NCBI GenBank assembly: GCA_002682825.1
Contig: NOKP01000021.1
Coordinates: 310,001-374,000, forward strand
DNA from: Neonectria sp. B-13
Taxonomy: Eukaryota > Ascomycota > Sordariomycetes > Hypocreales > Nectriaceae
DNA length: 64,000 bases
Reading direction: 5' to 3'
A model generated the notes under the pieces. It was not told the origin of the DNA. It worked only from the letters and a program-made list of their open reading frames with translations, and did no database searches. This document shows positions 32,117-43,359 of the stretch, piece after piece. Positions within the stretch are counted from its first letter, which is position 1. Each line of letters begins with the position of its first letter. The position numbers and the translations under genes are program-made.

Positions 32117-33394
32117 TCAATTTTGAAGACCTATATCTAAGCCAGCTTGGACAACACTCACCAGTCTCCGCACATCGTTCAATGAGCTGTAAAAGCCAAA
32201 AGATACTCGTACACCCCATCGAAAAGACGTCAAGGCCACGTTGTTTCGTTTGAAATGATCAGCCCAGTCGTCCCCGTACAGCTTCAGGATGTACAAGTGC
32301 GGTGCATGGCTATGGCGTTCAGTAGGACCGAGTATTTTCACACCCAGCTGCTTGCACTGTTCACGCAATGCGTCTCCAAGGCTGTATAGATGGATTTTGA
32401 CGTCCTCGGGGCCCATGATGTCAAGATAGAACTGGAGAAAAGCCCTGGCGGCAGATGCGGCCATTAGGTTCATGTTGGCATGTTCGTATCTGCGAGCCGA
32501 AGGATGGAAATCGATGGGGCCATCAGGAATCATGAAATTCTCAGAGGTATTGCTCACGGAACCGTACCCAACGATTGGCGGAGTCGGGTTTAGATCGTGG
32601 ATGAAATCCTCGTTGACGTAAAGAGCCGCAAGCCCCAAAGGGCAATTGAGTCCCTTGTGTAGACTGAAAGCAGCTGCAGACACGCCTAGAGCTTGGACGT
32701 CGACATCCGTGAAACCAACTTGCTGGGTCAAGTCGGCGAGAACGTGGATTCCTCTAGGTCGATACGTAGCGCAGATGTCTGCTACATCGTTCCACTGGCC
32801 GCTGTGAAACATGATAGAGCTGATGCCAATCGCCCGAGTCCTGTCATCGACGTGATCGGCAAAGGTGTTGCCGTTGGCTACTGTGGCGAATCCACTACTT
32901 TCCGACTGTGTTTGGACTTGTCGAACCTCGACGCCGAAGGACCGGAGAGATAACCACCCGTACGCTTGATTGGGATGCTCGCAGTCAAGAATAACGACAT
33001 TGTCGCCTGGCTGAAGTCTAAGACTGTGCATGAAATAGCCCAGCGCTTCGGTCGTGTCACGAGTAAACGCGATACAGGATGGGTCGGTGTTGATGTATTG
33101 TGCGAGCAAGGTACGGGCTTCTTCTGCAACATGTCGCCACACCGACTTCGGTGAGGGGTTGTGAAGCCAGTCGGCGCAGAAATGGCTGATGGCTTCATGG
33201 ATGACCAAGTTCGATGGCGGCATGAATCCAGCGTTGAGGTGGGTGATGGTTCCATCGGCGACGATGGGAACTAATCGACGGAATATGTCGAATTTGGCAT
33301 TGTGGGATGTTCGTTTTGGCAAAAGCCCTTTCATTGTATGGGCGTCTGGTGCCGAAGAGTCCTCCTTGAGTGCGTTGATACCAATAGGAGACAT
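32117..33394 (-). CDS. class V aminotransferase-fold PLP enzyme, 425 aa
   Basis: Single exon of 425 residues from ATG at 33394. Aminotransferase class V fold, closest in look to isopenicillin-N-epimerase-like and cysteine-desulfurase-like proteins. Seen features: THLNAGFMPPS near residue 50, TRDTTEAL in the cofactor phosphate region, CEHPNQAYGW, ADLTQQVG with D221 contacting the PLP ring, and FSLHKG with the Schiff-base lysine K247. The C-terminal domain ends in RWGVRVSFGFYSSLNDV. The reaction could be epimerisation, lyase or desulfurase chemistry; no long cysteine loop marks it as a true desulfurase. It is co-oriented with the Zn2Cys6 gene and likely under its control (inference). Confidence 0.85.
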   Translation of the reverse strand: MSPIGINALKEDSSAPDAHTMKGLLPKRTSHNAKFDIFRRLVPIVADGTITHLNAGFMPPSNLVIHEAISHFCADWLHNPSPKSVWRHVAEEARTLLAQYINTDPSCIAFTRDTTEALGYFMHSLRLQPGDNVVILDCEHPNQAYGWLSLRSFGVEVRQVQTQSESSGFATVANGNTFADHVDDRTRAIGISSIMFHSGQWNDVADICATYRPRGIHVLADLTQQVGFTDVDVQALGVSAAAFSLHKGLNCPLGLAALYVNEDFIHDLNPTPPIVGYGSVSNTSENFMIPDGPIDFHPSARRYEHANMNLMAASAARAFLQFYLDIMGPEDVKIHLYSLGDALREQCKQLGVKILGPTERHSHAPHLYILKLYGDDWADHFKRNNVALTSFRWGVRVSFGFYSSLNDVRRLVSVVQAGLDIGLQN

Positions 33395-33646
33395 GGTAAT
33401 AATGATAAGTAGTGATGCAGTTCGATCTATTCAGTTGTCGGTGAATAGCAAAGAACAAGTCATTCGGAGCTGGTATTGTGTTGTTTTTATATGCTTTTCC
33501 CCACGTTTGCTATGGCAGCGACTCGCTGCTTGTAGGACGAAGACGAGAATGAAAGACATAATTACGTGATGTTCCTTGAAATTGTTACAAACGGTAACGT
33601 GATTCTCGGAGTCATTGAAATCACTTCATTTGCAGCCATGTGAGAA

Positions 33647-34020
33647 CGGAGACCCAAGGCCATGTTTTGGGAGTCACAATAATAGAAAAATTCCTCACCA
33701 TCATGGGTGATAGACGATTATGAAGACGGAGACCCAAACCCATTCTTGAGGTAGGTGCGGCAATAAGATAGAAAAGGAGGTGGTCATGGTAGGTTGTAGC
33801 TTAGAAGGCGGAGACTTGGAAGGCGGAGACCCAAGCCCAGTGGTAGAAATAGGGTTAGAGGCAACGCTCATCTAGTCAGGGATTTTCTTATTAATGGTAC
33901 GAGCCTACAACGATTACGCATTTTTGTCAAGTCAACCAACAAGGTGAGCGGAGACCAAAGTCCATCGTTCCCCACGGCAGTGCGGCCCAGGCGTGCTCCA
34001 CCATTCGTGGAGACCAAACC
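33647..34020. repeat. dispersed array of six CGGAGAC-type motifs
   Basis: CGGAGACCCAAGGCCAT at 33647, CGGAGACCCAAACCCAT at 33727, CGGAGACTTGGAAGG at 33809, CGGAGACCCAAGCCCAG at 33824, CGGAGACCAAAGTCCAT at 33949, and the variant TGGAGACCAAACCCCGT at 34008. All have the same orientation. They lie 250-630 bp upstream of the ATG of the PLP enzyme. Confidence 0.8.
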
Positions 34021-34424
34021 CCGTGGGGCTCGCCTCACAACCAACACGGAGATAGTAGATAGGCCTACAAGCTTGGCTGGCTAATGTGGATGGTTTCCGG
34101 TCTGCCAGTCACCGAGCACATATTTCAGTCCCAGTCGAAAAATACATAAATCTGTGTCATTAACATCTTGCAGGATAGCGACAAATACTGAGCTGTAGAT
34201 TTGTGCTGGTGGCCATGGTAGCGTTGAAAGTGAGTGACATAGGACCCCAAAGCCACCAAGGTACCACTAAACAGTCCAGGGCTGAACAACGAATCAGCAA
34301 ATAATTCAGAGTTTCCTTTCAGTGCTTGGCTTGTCTTTTAGCATACGAGTAGAAGTTCCTTACCGGCACAGCATGTCGTCAGGAGCCGATGTTTGTAACC
34401 ACGGCGGACTGGTAAGCGTCGACA

Positions 34425-34589
34425 ATGAGTCGCCAACGCTACCTCCCTGGTCCTATCTTCCCCACCACACATGTTATCCCGTTTGATAAGGATAAGAAGA
34501 AGATCTTCATCACTGGTTACCTAGGAATTCTCGTCTACCTGTTGCTTATTTTGGACAAGATTTCACGAAGAGCCGGCGCATCAAGCTGA
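34425..34589 (+). CDS. possible 54-aa single-pass membrane peptide
   Basis: ATG at 34425 opens 54 codons ending in TGA at 34587-34589. A central hydrophobic stretch of about 17 residues, IFITGYLGILVYLLLIL, is flanked by Lys clusters (DKDKKK before, KISRR after), as in a single-pass membrane protein. Nothing else supports expression. It may be a relic exon or a chance frame. Confidence 0.22.
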   Translation: MSRQRYLPGPIFPTTHVIPFDKDKKKIFITGYLGILVYLLLILDKISRRAGASS

Positions 34590-34971
34590 AGCCGACTTCT
34601 ACACCGGGAAGATGTGGCTGATCAGCAAGAAGAGGATTTCTTTGCACGCAAGGCTGCTATAAGTCTAGGAATTACAAGGGCAATTTCCAAGTAGGCTTGA
34701 GGCCAGTTAGTCAGGGTTCTTTCTTATGGTGCCTATCAGAATATCTACTGTGTAACTTTACTCTGATTTCGTTCTCATTCATCAATCTAGAATTGCCTAC
34801 ACATGGCTGTCTCAATTAACGAGGGCCTAAAACTTGTCTCCGTTGTTCTTTAAAATAGGATAATCAGGATTTAGGTACGGTTCGGGTTCGTATATGGATA
34901 TGTTTAGGTACAAGCAATATCCAAAAACGCGGATCTCCTTCTAGGATGCCCTTGGCCCCTAACGACTTCAT

Positions 34972-36203
34972 TCACTCATATAGAACCTTGCACCGTGCCT
35001 CCTTTTCCATATCGTACGACTCGTAAAAGGACATCCACAAGGCCCGGTTTGCGCATCTTGGCCTATCCTCAGTCTCAACATCATCATCCCTGCACTCGGG
35101 AAGGGCGTCCTCCCATTGTTTCTTCGTGCGCCGTTTCCACGGCTTGGGCAAAGGCCAATCGCTGAAGTGCACGAGGTAAGCACGCGAAACCTCGCCCATG
35201 GCGTTCCATTCCTCGTCTACGTCTGGCGCGAGGTATCTTGAGTGGTCTTGAGTGCGAAACTCACCAGTCAGGAGAGCGAGCCTTCGATGGGGTAAGATCA
35301 TGGCCGAGTCACGGAACATGTGGTTCAGGACTTCCATGTCGAACTCGCCTGACTGTACCGCCTCGTCAATGATCTTTCTGTAGCGGGCCTCGTTCGGCTC
35401 GATGAGCATAACGTGGGACCCTAGGACCTGCTTCGCGATGTCGGCATCCTTCTCGGTGAGCCAGTATGCGCGGGGCACTGCTACGGCAGCCAGCGGGCTG
35501 AGAAAGTAGTGGTCCATGGTATTCAATACCAGGGTGTCGGAGTCGAAAGCCAACACGCGAGTCCATTCTGTCAGGGCGAAGGAGTGGAATTTGGTGAGGC
35601 TATCCGCCCACGTTGCGTCGCCCTTGGTGGTCGAGACAATATCAAATGGGCGCAGATTAATTTCTGGGTGCTTAGCACGGAGGTTGGCGATTGCTTTTGC
35701 TCCTTTGGATTTCTAGACGAGATTCGCGTGTCAATCGAGATCGAAGCAAGGAATGCTATCTCTTGCGAGCAGTCTTAGTGAACACGCACCCCTTGAGACC
35801 ATTCCGTGGGATGAATCAGAACCAAGTCGTGCTTTGCTCCGAAGCTGCGGAGACGACCGAAGTTGATGACCTTGAATGTTTGTCAGCCTTGACCTGTGTC
35901 TGAGCCGAGTCGAGCCACGGCGATGCGTCTTCTCACAGCGTTGCAGAGATAATCCATGTTGGTGACATATTGGGCGTACGCAAACTTGGGCACCAGCTGT
36001 TCGGTCGTCCAAGAGCCCACCAGCTCGGCTGGAGTGACAAGAGTCTCATTGCCAAGGGTCCCATTCCTGTGCAGCGATGGGAAATTCGGCAGGCTGGCAA
36101 TGTAGCCTTGGACTAGGAGTGTGTATGTCGAGAGTACCAGGACGGTGGTGAGGACACATCCGAGAGCGACCCGGAGCAGCCTCGGGGGAAGGTTAAGCTG
36201 CAT
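34972..36203 (-). CDS. GT8-type Golgi glycosyltransferase, 362 aa
   Basis: Three exons on the minus strand: 36203-35937, 35870-35790 and 35712-34972. It is a type II membrane protein: a short cytosolic tail with Arg, then a signal anchor (VALGCVLTTVLVLSTYTLLV, residues about 12-31), then a lumenal domain. The catalytic domain resembles glycogenin-like GT8 enzymes and fungal GlcNAc-transferase GNT1. It begins FAYAQYVTNMDYLCNAVINF and contains the DxD metal site in LAFDSDTLVLN. HPTEWSQG and HFSDWPLPKPW are typical of the fungal members. It would transfer a sugar to glycans in the Golgi. It is the one cell-wall or secretory gene in the minus-strand block and may be unrelated to the flanking enzymes. 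Confidence 0.87.
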
Positions 36204-36596
36204 TTAGTCTTGGGCAGATTGCTTAACAACGCACGACCAGCTAGAGAGTGATACAGTGAAGATATGTCGCCTGGTTACGTAGTCAGTGCCGTCAACGAGT
36301 CAACCTGTGATGTCGACATGCCACAGGGGAAAAATCAAGGCCCGAGTTGTTGTCAAAACAGGCTATTTGTATCCTTTAAGAGATTCACTTCTCCTCGGCC
36401 CCTCTGTGATTTAGGGGCTGTGCAGGCCTGTTCTGGGGTTTAAACCAATCATAGTCCAGCTGTATTAACCGAACTTGTCTTCAGCACGGTGCTTGTTCCA
36501 GGTTCTCGTATCCGACTCCACCTTGCGGTGTCATTGGCCAGACCGAATACATAGTGTATGTTGGCTGGAGACAAAACGGAACTGCGATTAATCTCT
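36204..36596. other. intergenic between GT8 and bZIP genes
   Basis: 393 bp upstream of the GT8 gene. No motif array or gene recognised. Confidence 0.35.
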
Positions 36597-37912
36597 TCAT
36601 CGAATTAGGGTCAACGATGCTTCCATCGCCCTAACCATCTTACTCTGTGGATATACCGGTCCACTCACTAAGCAGACAGCTGTATGCGCCAGGTTGGTTG
36701 CCAGCAGAGATACACTGAGCTGCATTGCAAGGGATACTGAAGCCTCGGGCTTAGTCGTTCCCACGAATGGAAGGCCGCCAAAGTTGATGGTACTGATAGT
36801 AGAAGACGGCGAATTGTCAAGTAGGATTTCCATGGTGTCGAGGTCAAGCATCCTGCCCCCAAGGCCTCTCAGCTGTTCCTGGACGCCCATCGCAGTGATA
36901 AACCCAGGTGGTGCACGATGATGAGTGCCAGTAAGAGATGATCCAATTGGATCGGGGCTGGGGCTGGCACTGTTTTCAGATGATGAAGTACTGCCATCAC
37001 CTGCACTCCAAGGTATCCCTGCTGCCAGTCGCATATAGCTTCTCCCTGGCCCAAGCAGCCACTTTATTCGACTGAGTAGCTGGGCGCGAGTACAGAAGCG
37101 GAGTGCCGAGCCGAAAGCGCGTTGAACCTCGTCTGGGGGTACATGAACAGTCCCGTTGAGGAAATGGTACGCCAGGGAAAGAGTAGTTTCGATGAGACGG
37201 AGGGAGAAGGAGTCCAAGGCCGATATAATTTGTTGTGTTGGGGAAGAAAGCTGATAAGGAGTAGTCGTCGTGTCTAGGTCAACGTTTATCCTAAGGTCGA
37301 TAGGGCTGGGCATTCTGGGATACAAGTTGCCAATTGCTTTGTCTGTATTAGATATTGAGGAGACTTTTGGTGCGATAGGGTTTGAGCTGTCCCCAAAATT
37401 CCCATTAATAGGCCCATATTGCTCATGCTGTGCCGCTCTCTTCTCTATCGATGCTGTCTCTGGAGTCAAATAATCTCCATTGGCATTGGTCACTGCCTTC
37501 ACCGACGTCAGGATCCGCGCAGCTGAACTCTGAAGGCTGCCAACAAGGCCAGGGTGCTGCTTCGCAAGCTCTTCGGTGCCCAGTATCTCATCGAAAAGGT
37601 TGATGAAGACGGAACTCATGTCTTCGACCACCTCCTCGAGGGCTTTGATTCGAAGGCTCTGTGCCACTTCGGCCGCTTGTCGACGCTTCCGGAACACATG
37701 CTGCGCCTCGCGATTCTTCTTTCGGCGGAGCTAATACCGGTCAGCTTTATGACCAGATCGGATTGTGTCGAGATGCGATCGTTGGACGACGGAGGCGATG
37801 ATGAACCTGGTGATACGGAGAGCCTATGTACCTTGAGAGCTTCGCTGTCTTCAGTATCGCGAACTGGAGGGCCACGTCGCTTCTTGGCCGGTTGCTGAGT
37901 CGAGGTGCTCAT
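36597..37912 (-). CDS. bZIP transcription factor, 404 aa
   Basis: Two exons on the minus strand, 37912-37832 and 37730-36597. The 101-bp intron splits the basic region and the join reads LKLRRKKNREAQHVFRKRRQ. The bZIP signature N33-R34-x-A36-Q37-x2-F40-R41 is present, similar to the Pap1/Yap1 type but with E and H in place of A and R. A leucine-type zipper region follows (LRIKALEEVVEDMSSVF). The rest, Ser, Thr and Pro-rich with helical blocks (LRLIETTLSLAYHFLNG), looks like the C-terminal part of fungal bZIP regulators. No redox cysteine-rich domain is seen, so an oxidative-stress Yap1 role is unlikely. Confidence 0.82.
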
Positions 37913-38578
37913 CTCTGCAATTGTAGGTTGGAAATGGTAAAAAAAGCAAAATGCGTGTCGACGAATTGAACTTTCGGAAGCAAGGAAGAGATGAAGTAGC
38001 TGCCAAGATTCCGATTACAGTTTGAAATGAGGCCCGAGCGATTGGGGCTCGTGCCAGTAATTAGTAATAAGTGTTCTCGGGGCTTGACATAAGAGGTCCG
38101 CGTCGTGATTAGCGAAGATCCCAAGGCCTACTACCAAAGTTCGTGCAATTGAATGGCGCGGGAGTGATAACTGTATCTATCTTGAAATACTACATAATTG
38201 ATCACACAAAGGATAATTCCATCTTGGGACCCATCAAGCGTGTTGGGGGAGCTTACCTGGCTACAGAACCCACGAGTAGACCCGAGTTGCCGTATTAGGA
38301 AGCCCTCAACCCTTGCGATTCCGTGAATTTACAATAACCCTTGCAAACCAGAACAAATCAATGTTGACTTGACTGTTAATGTCACTCGAGCTGGGAACTT
38401 GCAAGCCCAAAGAGCTGGGCTGGCAGAATACGCTTTCGGTTGGAGTTAAGTCTAAATTCAGACAAGCTGCCTTACGGGCGCCGGATACGGATAGCTCTCG
38501 CAGCGCAACTTGTTGTTATGAAACCGCTTCTAGCTCCCTTATACATATACATAAAGCGTACGACTTTGCTTCGGGCTC
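37913..38578. other. intergenic between bZIP and SDR genes
   Basis: 666 bp upstream of the bZIP gene and downstream of the SDR gene. No gene or repeat recognised. Confidence 0.35.
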
Positions 38579-39605
38579 CTAGGACAAACTACGTTGACCC
38601 TTCTCATAGATCGCCCGCTTTACCTCCTTAGTCAGGCTCACACCGTCTTCCATATTGCCATCAAATATCTTTCTCCAACCCACTGCATTCAAGAGCCAAA
38701 CAAGGAAAGCACTGGATCCTTGCCACACATATTCTCCTCGCGCACGGCCAGGTTTGTGCAAGATGTTATGGACTACCCGACGCGCAAACTCGTCAGGCTT
38801 CATGCCATCTCGCAGATGATTGCGACTCCTTCCCTGTACCCCTGCTTCTGCATCAATATACAGGCTCTCAGGCCCAAATTTGACGCTATCGGGAGAGGTG
38901 ATACCCGTCGATACAACACCCATGAAGAGTGTCACTACCTTGATGCCGAGTGGGGCTAGTTCGATCCGTAGAGTGTCAGAATATGATGCCACAGCGGCCT
39001 TTGAAGCATTGTACGCTGAAGAGAAAGGATAAGGAACACGGGAAACAATAGAGGATGTGTTGATGATAGTAGGCGGATGAGTCGAGTTGGAGACTGAGGC
39101 TAGAAGAAGCGGAGTGAAAGCTGTCACCATGTCAAAAAGGCCGAAGACATTGGCGTCGAACATGTTTCGGACTCGGTGGTTGTCGGCCTCGATTGCTGGC
39201 ATCTCGTACACTAGATGGTGTACTTGTCAATATTCTGTAGGTTTACGACAAGGTATGGCATCACGAGAGGGCTATACGAACTCGACCCGGCGTTATTGAA
39301 CACCATGTCCAATTTTCCACCAGTCCGCTTAGAAAGTTCAGACTTTAGAGCAGCAATGCTCTCTGACTTGGTCACATCGAGTGGAAAGACCTCAATACCC
39401 TTTGACTCAAGTGTAGCTAGAGACTTGGTAGATCGCGCAGTTGCGAAAACTCGAAGGCCCTGGGCCGCAAATTCCAGAGCGAGGGCATGACCAGCTCCGC
39501 CCTTCGAGCAGCTATAAGGGCGATTTGGTTAGTTCATGGACAGCTGGTGGGCAGAAGGGGCGAGACTAACCCAGTGATGAGGATGGTGCGCTTTTGGGAA
39601 GCCAT
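38579..39605 (-). CDS. short-chain dehydrogenase/reductase, 298 aa
   Basis: Three exons on the minus strand: 39605-39571, 39511-39282 and 39210-38579. A classical SDR with TGCSKGGAG at 11-19 (cofactor), NNAG at 84-87, the catalytic Ser in INTSS (about 141-142), and Y155-x3-K159 in YNASKAA. The second half (YVWQGSSAFLVWLLNAVGW) ends with a hydrophobic segment, as in Ayr1-like (1-acyldihydroxyacetone-phosphate reductase-like) fungal SDRs that sit on lipid droplets or ER. The exact substrate cannot be told. A TATA-like run lies just upstream. It neighbours a GMC oxidoreductase in the same orientation. Confidence 0.88.
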
Positions 39606-41331
39606 TTGGATGTTGGTACAGTAAAGTATTTATTTTATCGCGTTGATCTGATGCCACAAGCTGAAATGCATGTGGTGTTATATATATGCTGGTTTCTGAG
39701 CAACTTCTGTACATTCGACTTTGACGATTGATTACCCGTCCGCTCGGTATATTTATGTCATTCCGGGGCTGGCATAATTGGACGTCCCGCCGGTGGGTTT
39801 ACGTCATGCTACGGCTAGCTTAAACCCTTATTGAAACGTTAATTTCTGACAAACCTTCTTTGGGAAGCGGAGCATCATGTAATCATTCCGAGCTTCCAGG
39901 ACGTCTCGAAGTACCAACATCACCCACTCTGAAAGCTTGTGGTATTTTTCAATTTTGTTTTACAAAAACATCAATATTAATGCCAGTTCCTATTGTTGCA
40001 TGTATGTTATCTGCTCTTTAAATCATCTTGAGTTTCTGCGTCGTTGGTCCCTGGACCAATCCCTCTAAAGATCCCATAGGGCTTAACCTTTCTATCTCTA
40101 AATGCATTTAAAGGTATCCTTTCAAGTGAAATATGACTTTTACCCCCAGAAGCACATGGAGGAGTAGTAAGTAATAAAATGGAATTTTCACATCCTCGAT
40201 GGGTGATGCGTCTTAACATCTTGGCACTGAGTTTGATTACGGATGGAAACAACAGAGAGGGCAACAAAAAAGGAAAAGGAGAAGAGAAATTAGTCATAAA
40301 ATAATAAAAGGCAAATCTTTGGATGGAAAACAATGAATTCATTTGATGCTACACGATTGGATATTTTGTCATGTAGTATGTGTTTGTCAAAACCTTTGTT
40401 TGTGTGAGGTAAGAGAATCGTTCAGTTGGGAGGCGTTGGAATTGGCCTTCAACCCTGTGCTTTAATTAAAATTAACTGTTGATAACTTGACAAGCGGATT
40501 CGTTTATTATAAGACCTTAAAATCAATACGATCTCATGATTGAGCTTGGCTGGAATAAAACATACCCCTGGCCTGCCTGTGCTTACCCTATGCTCCTGAA
40601 GCTCACTGAGTCAAAAACACATCGCAACCAGTTAACGCATAACAAACAGCACAATCGGCTTGTCCGAATGCTTTATTCATGTTTGGGACTTTCTCAAACA
40701 TCTTACTACTCTGCATTGACTTACGGTATCGTCACGTACCTGGGCAACGTATCATTACTCGATCGATAAGCAAGCATGCTTGATCACAAACTCTAGTGAT
40801 TCGCCGACAGATATTCAGACCACCGTAAACGGCAGAACTAAATTCATTAGATGATATCCTCCCTCGAAATGAAGATTACGGAGATTTTGTTGACAAGAGA
40901 TTTTGTTGACAATATCTGATCAAGGAGATTGTCTTTTCGTGCGCAACCACGTTTATATTCCACCACCGATGGCCCTCGATCGTTTAGTTTGTTGCACGGG
41001 ATAGAAGTTGGTGAGAGAGGCTGGACGAATTACACTCCGTCTCATGGCTGTGAAATGGGTACCTCGAATCGACGGTAAATGTCGAGCTTAACACTTGGGG
41101 AGCGAAGCCTAGATGAGCCATCGAGTCTTGAAGAGGTCAAACTACCCAATCTAGCCAGAGGTACTTTAGCGTCTCTGCCAAAACAACAACAGGGGACTTC
41201 CCTTATGCTGAAGAAGATACAGTGTATATGCTATGTTGTGGATAAGCAGATCCCGTACTAGGATTGCCTGCGTATGTCCCGTCATTTTCCCCACATAATG
41301 ATAGCTCAACTTATGTACATCTCAAGGCACT
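39606..41331. other. AT-rich intergenic region
   Basis: 1.7 kb between the SDR and GMC genes, clearly more AT-rich than its surroundings. Frames at 40007-40342 (-) and 40536-40769 (+) have no protein-like features. A TATATATAA run on the minus strand (39678-39686) is placed 73 bp upstream of the SDR start. No terminal repeats identified. Confidence 0.4.
39678..39686 (-). promoter_or_regulatory. TATA box of the SDR gene
   Basis: TATATATAA on the minus strand, 73 bp upstream of the ATG at 39605. Confidence 0.45.
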
Positions 41332-43359
41332 TTACTTTGTAACCTTGGCATCTTCCAGAATCATGTGGGCGCCCTTCTCCGCAATTGCGTAGATGGTGGC
41401 CTGTATGTGTGCGGAAATCTGAAGCGGCATGACAGATGCATCGACGACTCTCAGGCCCTTGACCCCGTAGACGCGCAGGCGCTCATCGACCACGCCGCCC
41501 TTGATGCCCGCACGCCCGCCCATGGCGCAGGTGCCCACCGGGTGCCAATCGGTGATGGTGTTCTGCAGGATCCACTCGCGGAGGCGATGCTCATCGGCCA
41601 AGGTGGCCGCGGACGGCGAGGCGGGTGCGCGAATGATGCCAGCGAGAGGCTCCGTGTGCACGATCTTTTGCAGGAATCGTGCGCACTCCGTCATGATCTC
41701 CACGTCGAGGGCCCCGTGGGCGCCGCCGTAGTACTGCGGATCGATGACGGGAGGGTCCTCGGCCGTGGTGGAGCGATCGCCGGCGGGACGGATGTGGATC
41801 GAGCCGACGGAAAAGGGGTACTGTAGGATCTGCAGCATGGTTCCGTATTTCTTGCCGTCCTCGCCCTGGAAGTAGGGGCTCCAGTTGCCTAGGTCGAAGA
41901 TGTACTCGATTTGGCCTAGCTTGGCGCGGCCGTCGAGTCGCTGCTTCAGAATGGCCTTCTTCTCTGCATCGAAAACACTCAATTGGTCGGCCTTGGCGTG
42001 GAGTGCGGCGAGAGCATCGCCGGGCACGAAGTGGGCGAGGGGAACGTAGCAGAGAGAAACAGGGAGGATAGTCAGGGGACCGGCCCTGTCTCGAGAGTAT
42101 TGCTCCCGAGCCGCAGCTGCGAGGTTCGCATCCTTTTGCAAGTCCTCCCGATTAGCGAGCAGAGGGTCGACTTCAAATATCGTGGCCAGCACTGCGAAGC
42201 GAAACAGCCGTGTCAGCACAGCCACTTGGGGGCACACGGACGGACCAGAATCTGGCGTATTAGGTGCTTACTGAGGTGGTCCTGCAGGTTCTCTCCCACG
42301 GCCGGGCTGTCCACCTTGACGGGCACTTTAGCTTGCGCCAGCACCTTGGGGTTGCCTATCCCAGAGAGCTCCAGGATCTGCGGCGACTGGACGCTCCCGG
42401 CGGACAGGATAACCTCGCGGGACACGGAAACGACGTGCTCCTTGCCCTGACACGCGAAGCGCACGCCGGTAGCCACGGGCTGGCCATGGACATCCTGGAC
42501 GACAATCTCATGTACAGTGGCCTGGGTGAGGATGTGCAGGTTAGCCGCTGCAGGCGAGCAGTAGTCGGTCGCGAAGGATCGGCGAGCAGATCGAGGATCC
42601 ACGGCGTTGACGGTGGTGAAGACGCCAAGGTTGGAGCCGCCGACGTGGGATGAGTTAGTGTCAACGCCGACGGCGTTAAGGGTGTTGTGCCAAAGACGGT
42701 GCGAGGGCGAGTAATCAGTGGGATAGGAGACCTGGATGGGGCCGGATTGGCCAAAGCTACTTGGGTCGTGGGAGACGTCGTACTGTTGCTGCAAGGCATG
42801 ACTCGGCGGGTGAAATGTCTCGGACTGCTTGAAGAATGGCCTGTTCGACGGGACGTGGTCAGTTGCTACAGGACTCGCACACGCACACACGTAACCTGGC
42901 TATGCTATCTGTTACAGCTACTCTTGTGGGAAACTCCGAAAGCTGGACTCACAGTAGATCGTCCCAACCCCATCCAGGGTTCCCCAAGGCCAACCATGCA
43001 TCGAAGTCACCCCTGCTGGGGCGGTTCCAGGCCATATAGTTCAGCGCGCTGGTCCCCCCGAGCACCTTGCCTCGGGGCCAGGGGAGACTCCGGCCGCCGA
43101 GACCCTGCTGGGGCACCGTCTCGAGATGCCAATCGTAGCTGCCGCCCAGCGAGCGTCCATAGTGGCCGGGGATATCGATGTCGTCGTCGTCTCGGGCCAC
43201 GACGCCTCCGGCTTCGAGGACGCCGACGGTAAGGGAGCTATCGGCTTCGGCTAGCCGCGACGCGACAGCTAGCCCGGCTGTGCCCCCGCCGACGACGACG
43301 AAGTCGAAGGTGCGGCTGATGAAGTCGTCGGCGCTGATGGTGGGCGTTGCGCGTGTCAT
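41332..43359 (-). CDS. GMC oxidoreductase, 611 aa
   Basis: Three exons on the minus strand: 43359-42953, 42840-42272 and 42191-41332. A glucose-methanol-choline family flavoenzyme. FAD Rossmann GGGTAG at 24-29, GMC signature 1 in GKVLGGTSALNYMAW, signature 2 in GSVQSPQILELSGIG, and the active-site pair His in HPVGTCAMG (about 542) and His in ISAHIQAT (about 587). No signal peptide, so it is unlike the secreted aryl-alcohol or glucose oxidases. Similar intracellular members act as choline or alcohol oxidases/dehydrogenases or in secondary metabolism. It is the upstream end of the six-gene minus-strand block. Confidence 0.9.

Larger units (their letters stand above)
33395..34971. promoter_or_regulatory. 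upstream region of the PLP enzyme with a motif array
   Basis: 1.58 kb, AT-rich. Six copies of a CGGAGAC-type motif lie between 33647 and 34020. A short open frame of 54 codons is at 34425-34589. The rest shows no gene or RNA. Confidence 0.45.
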
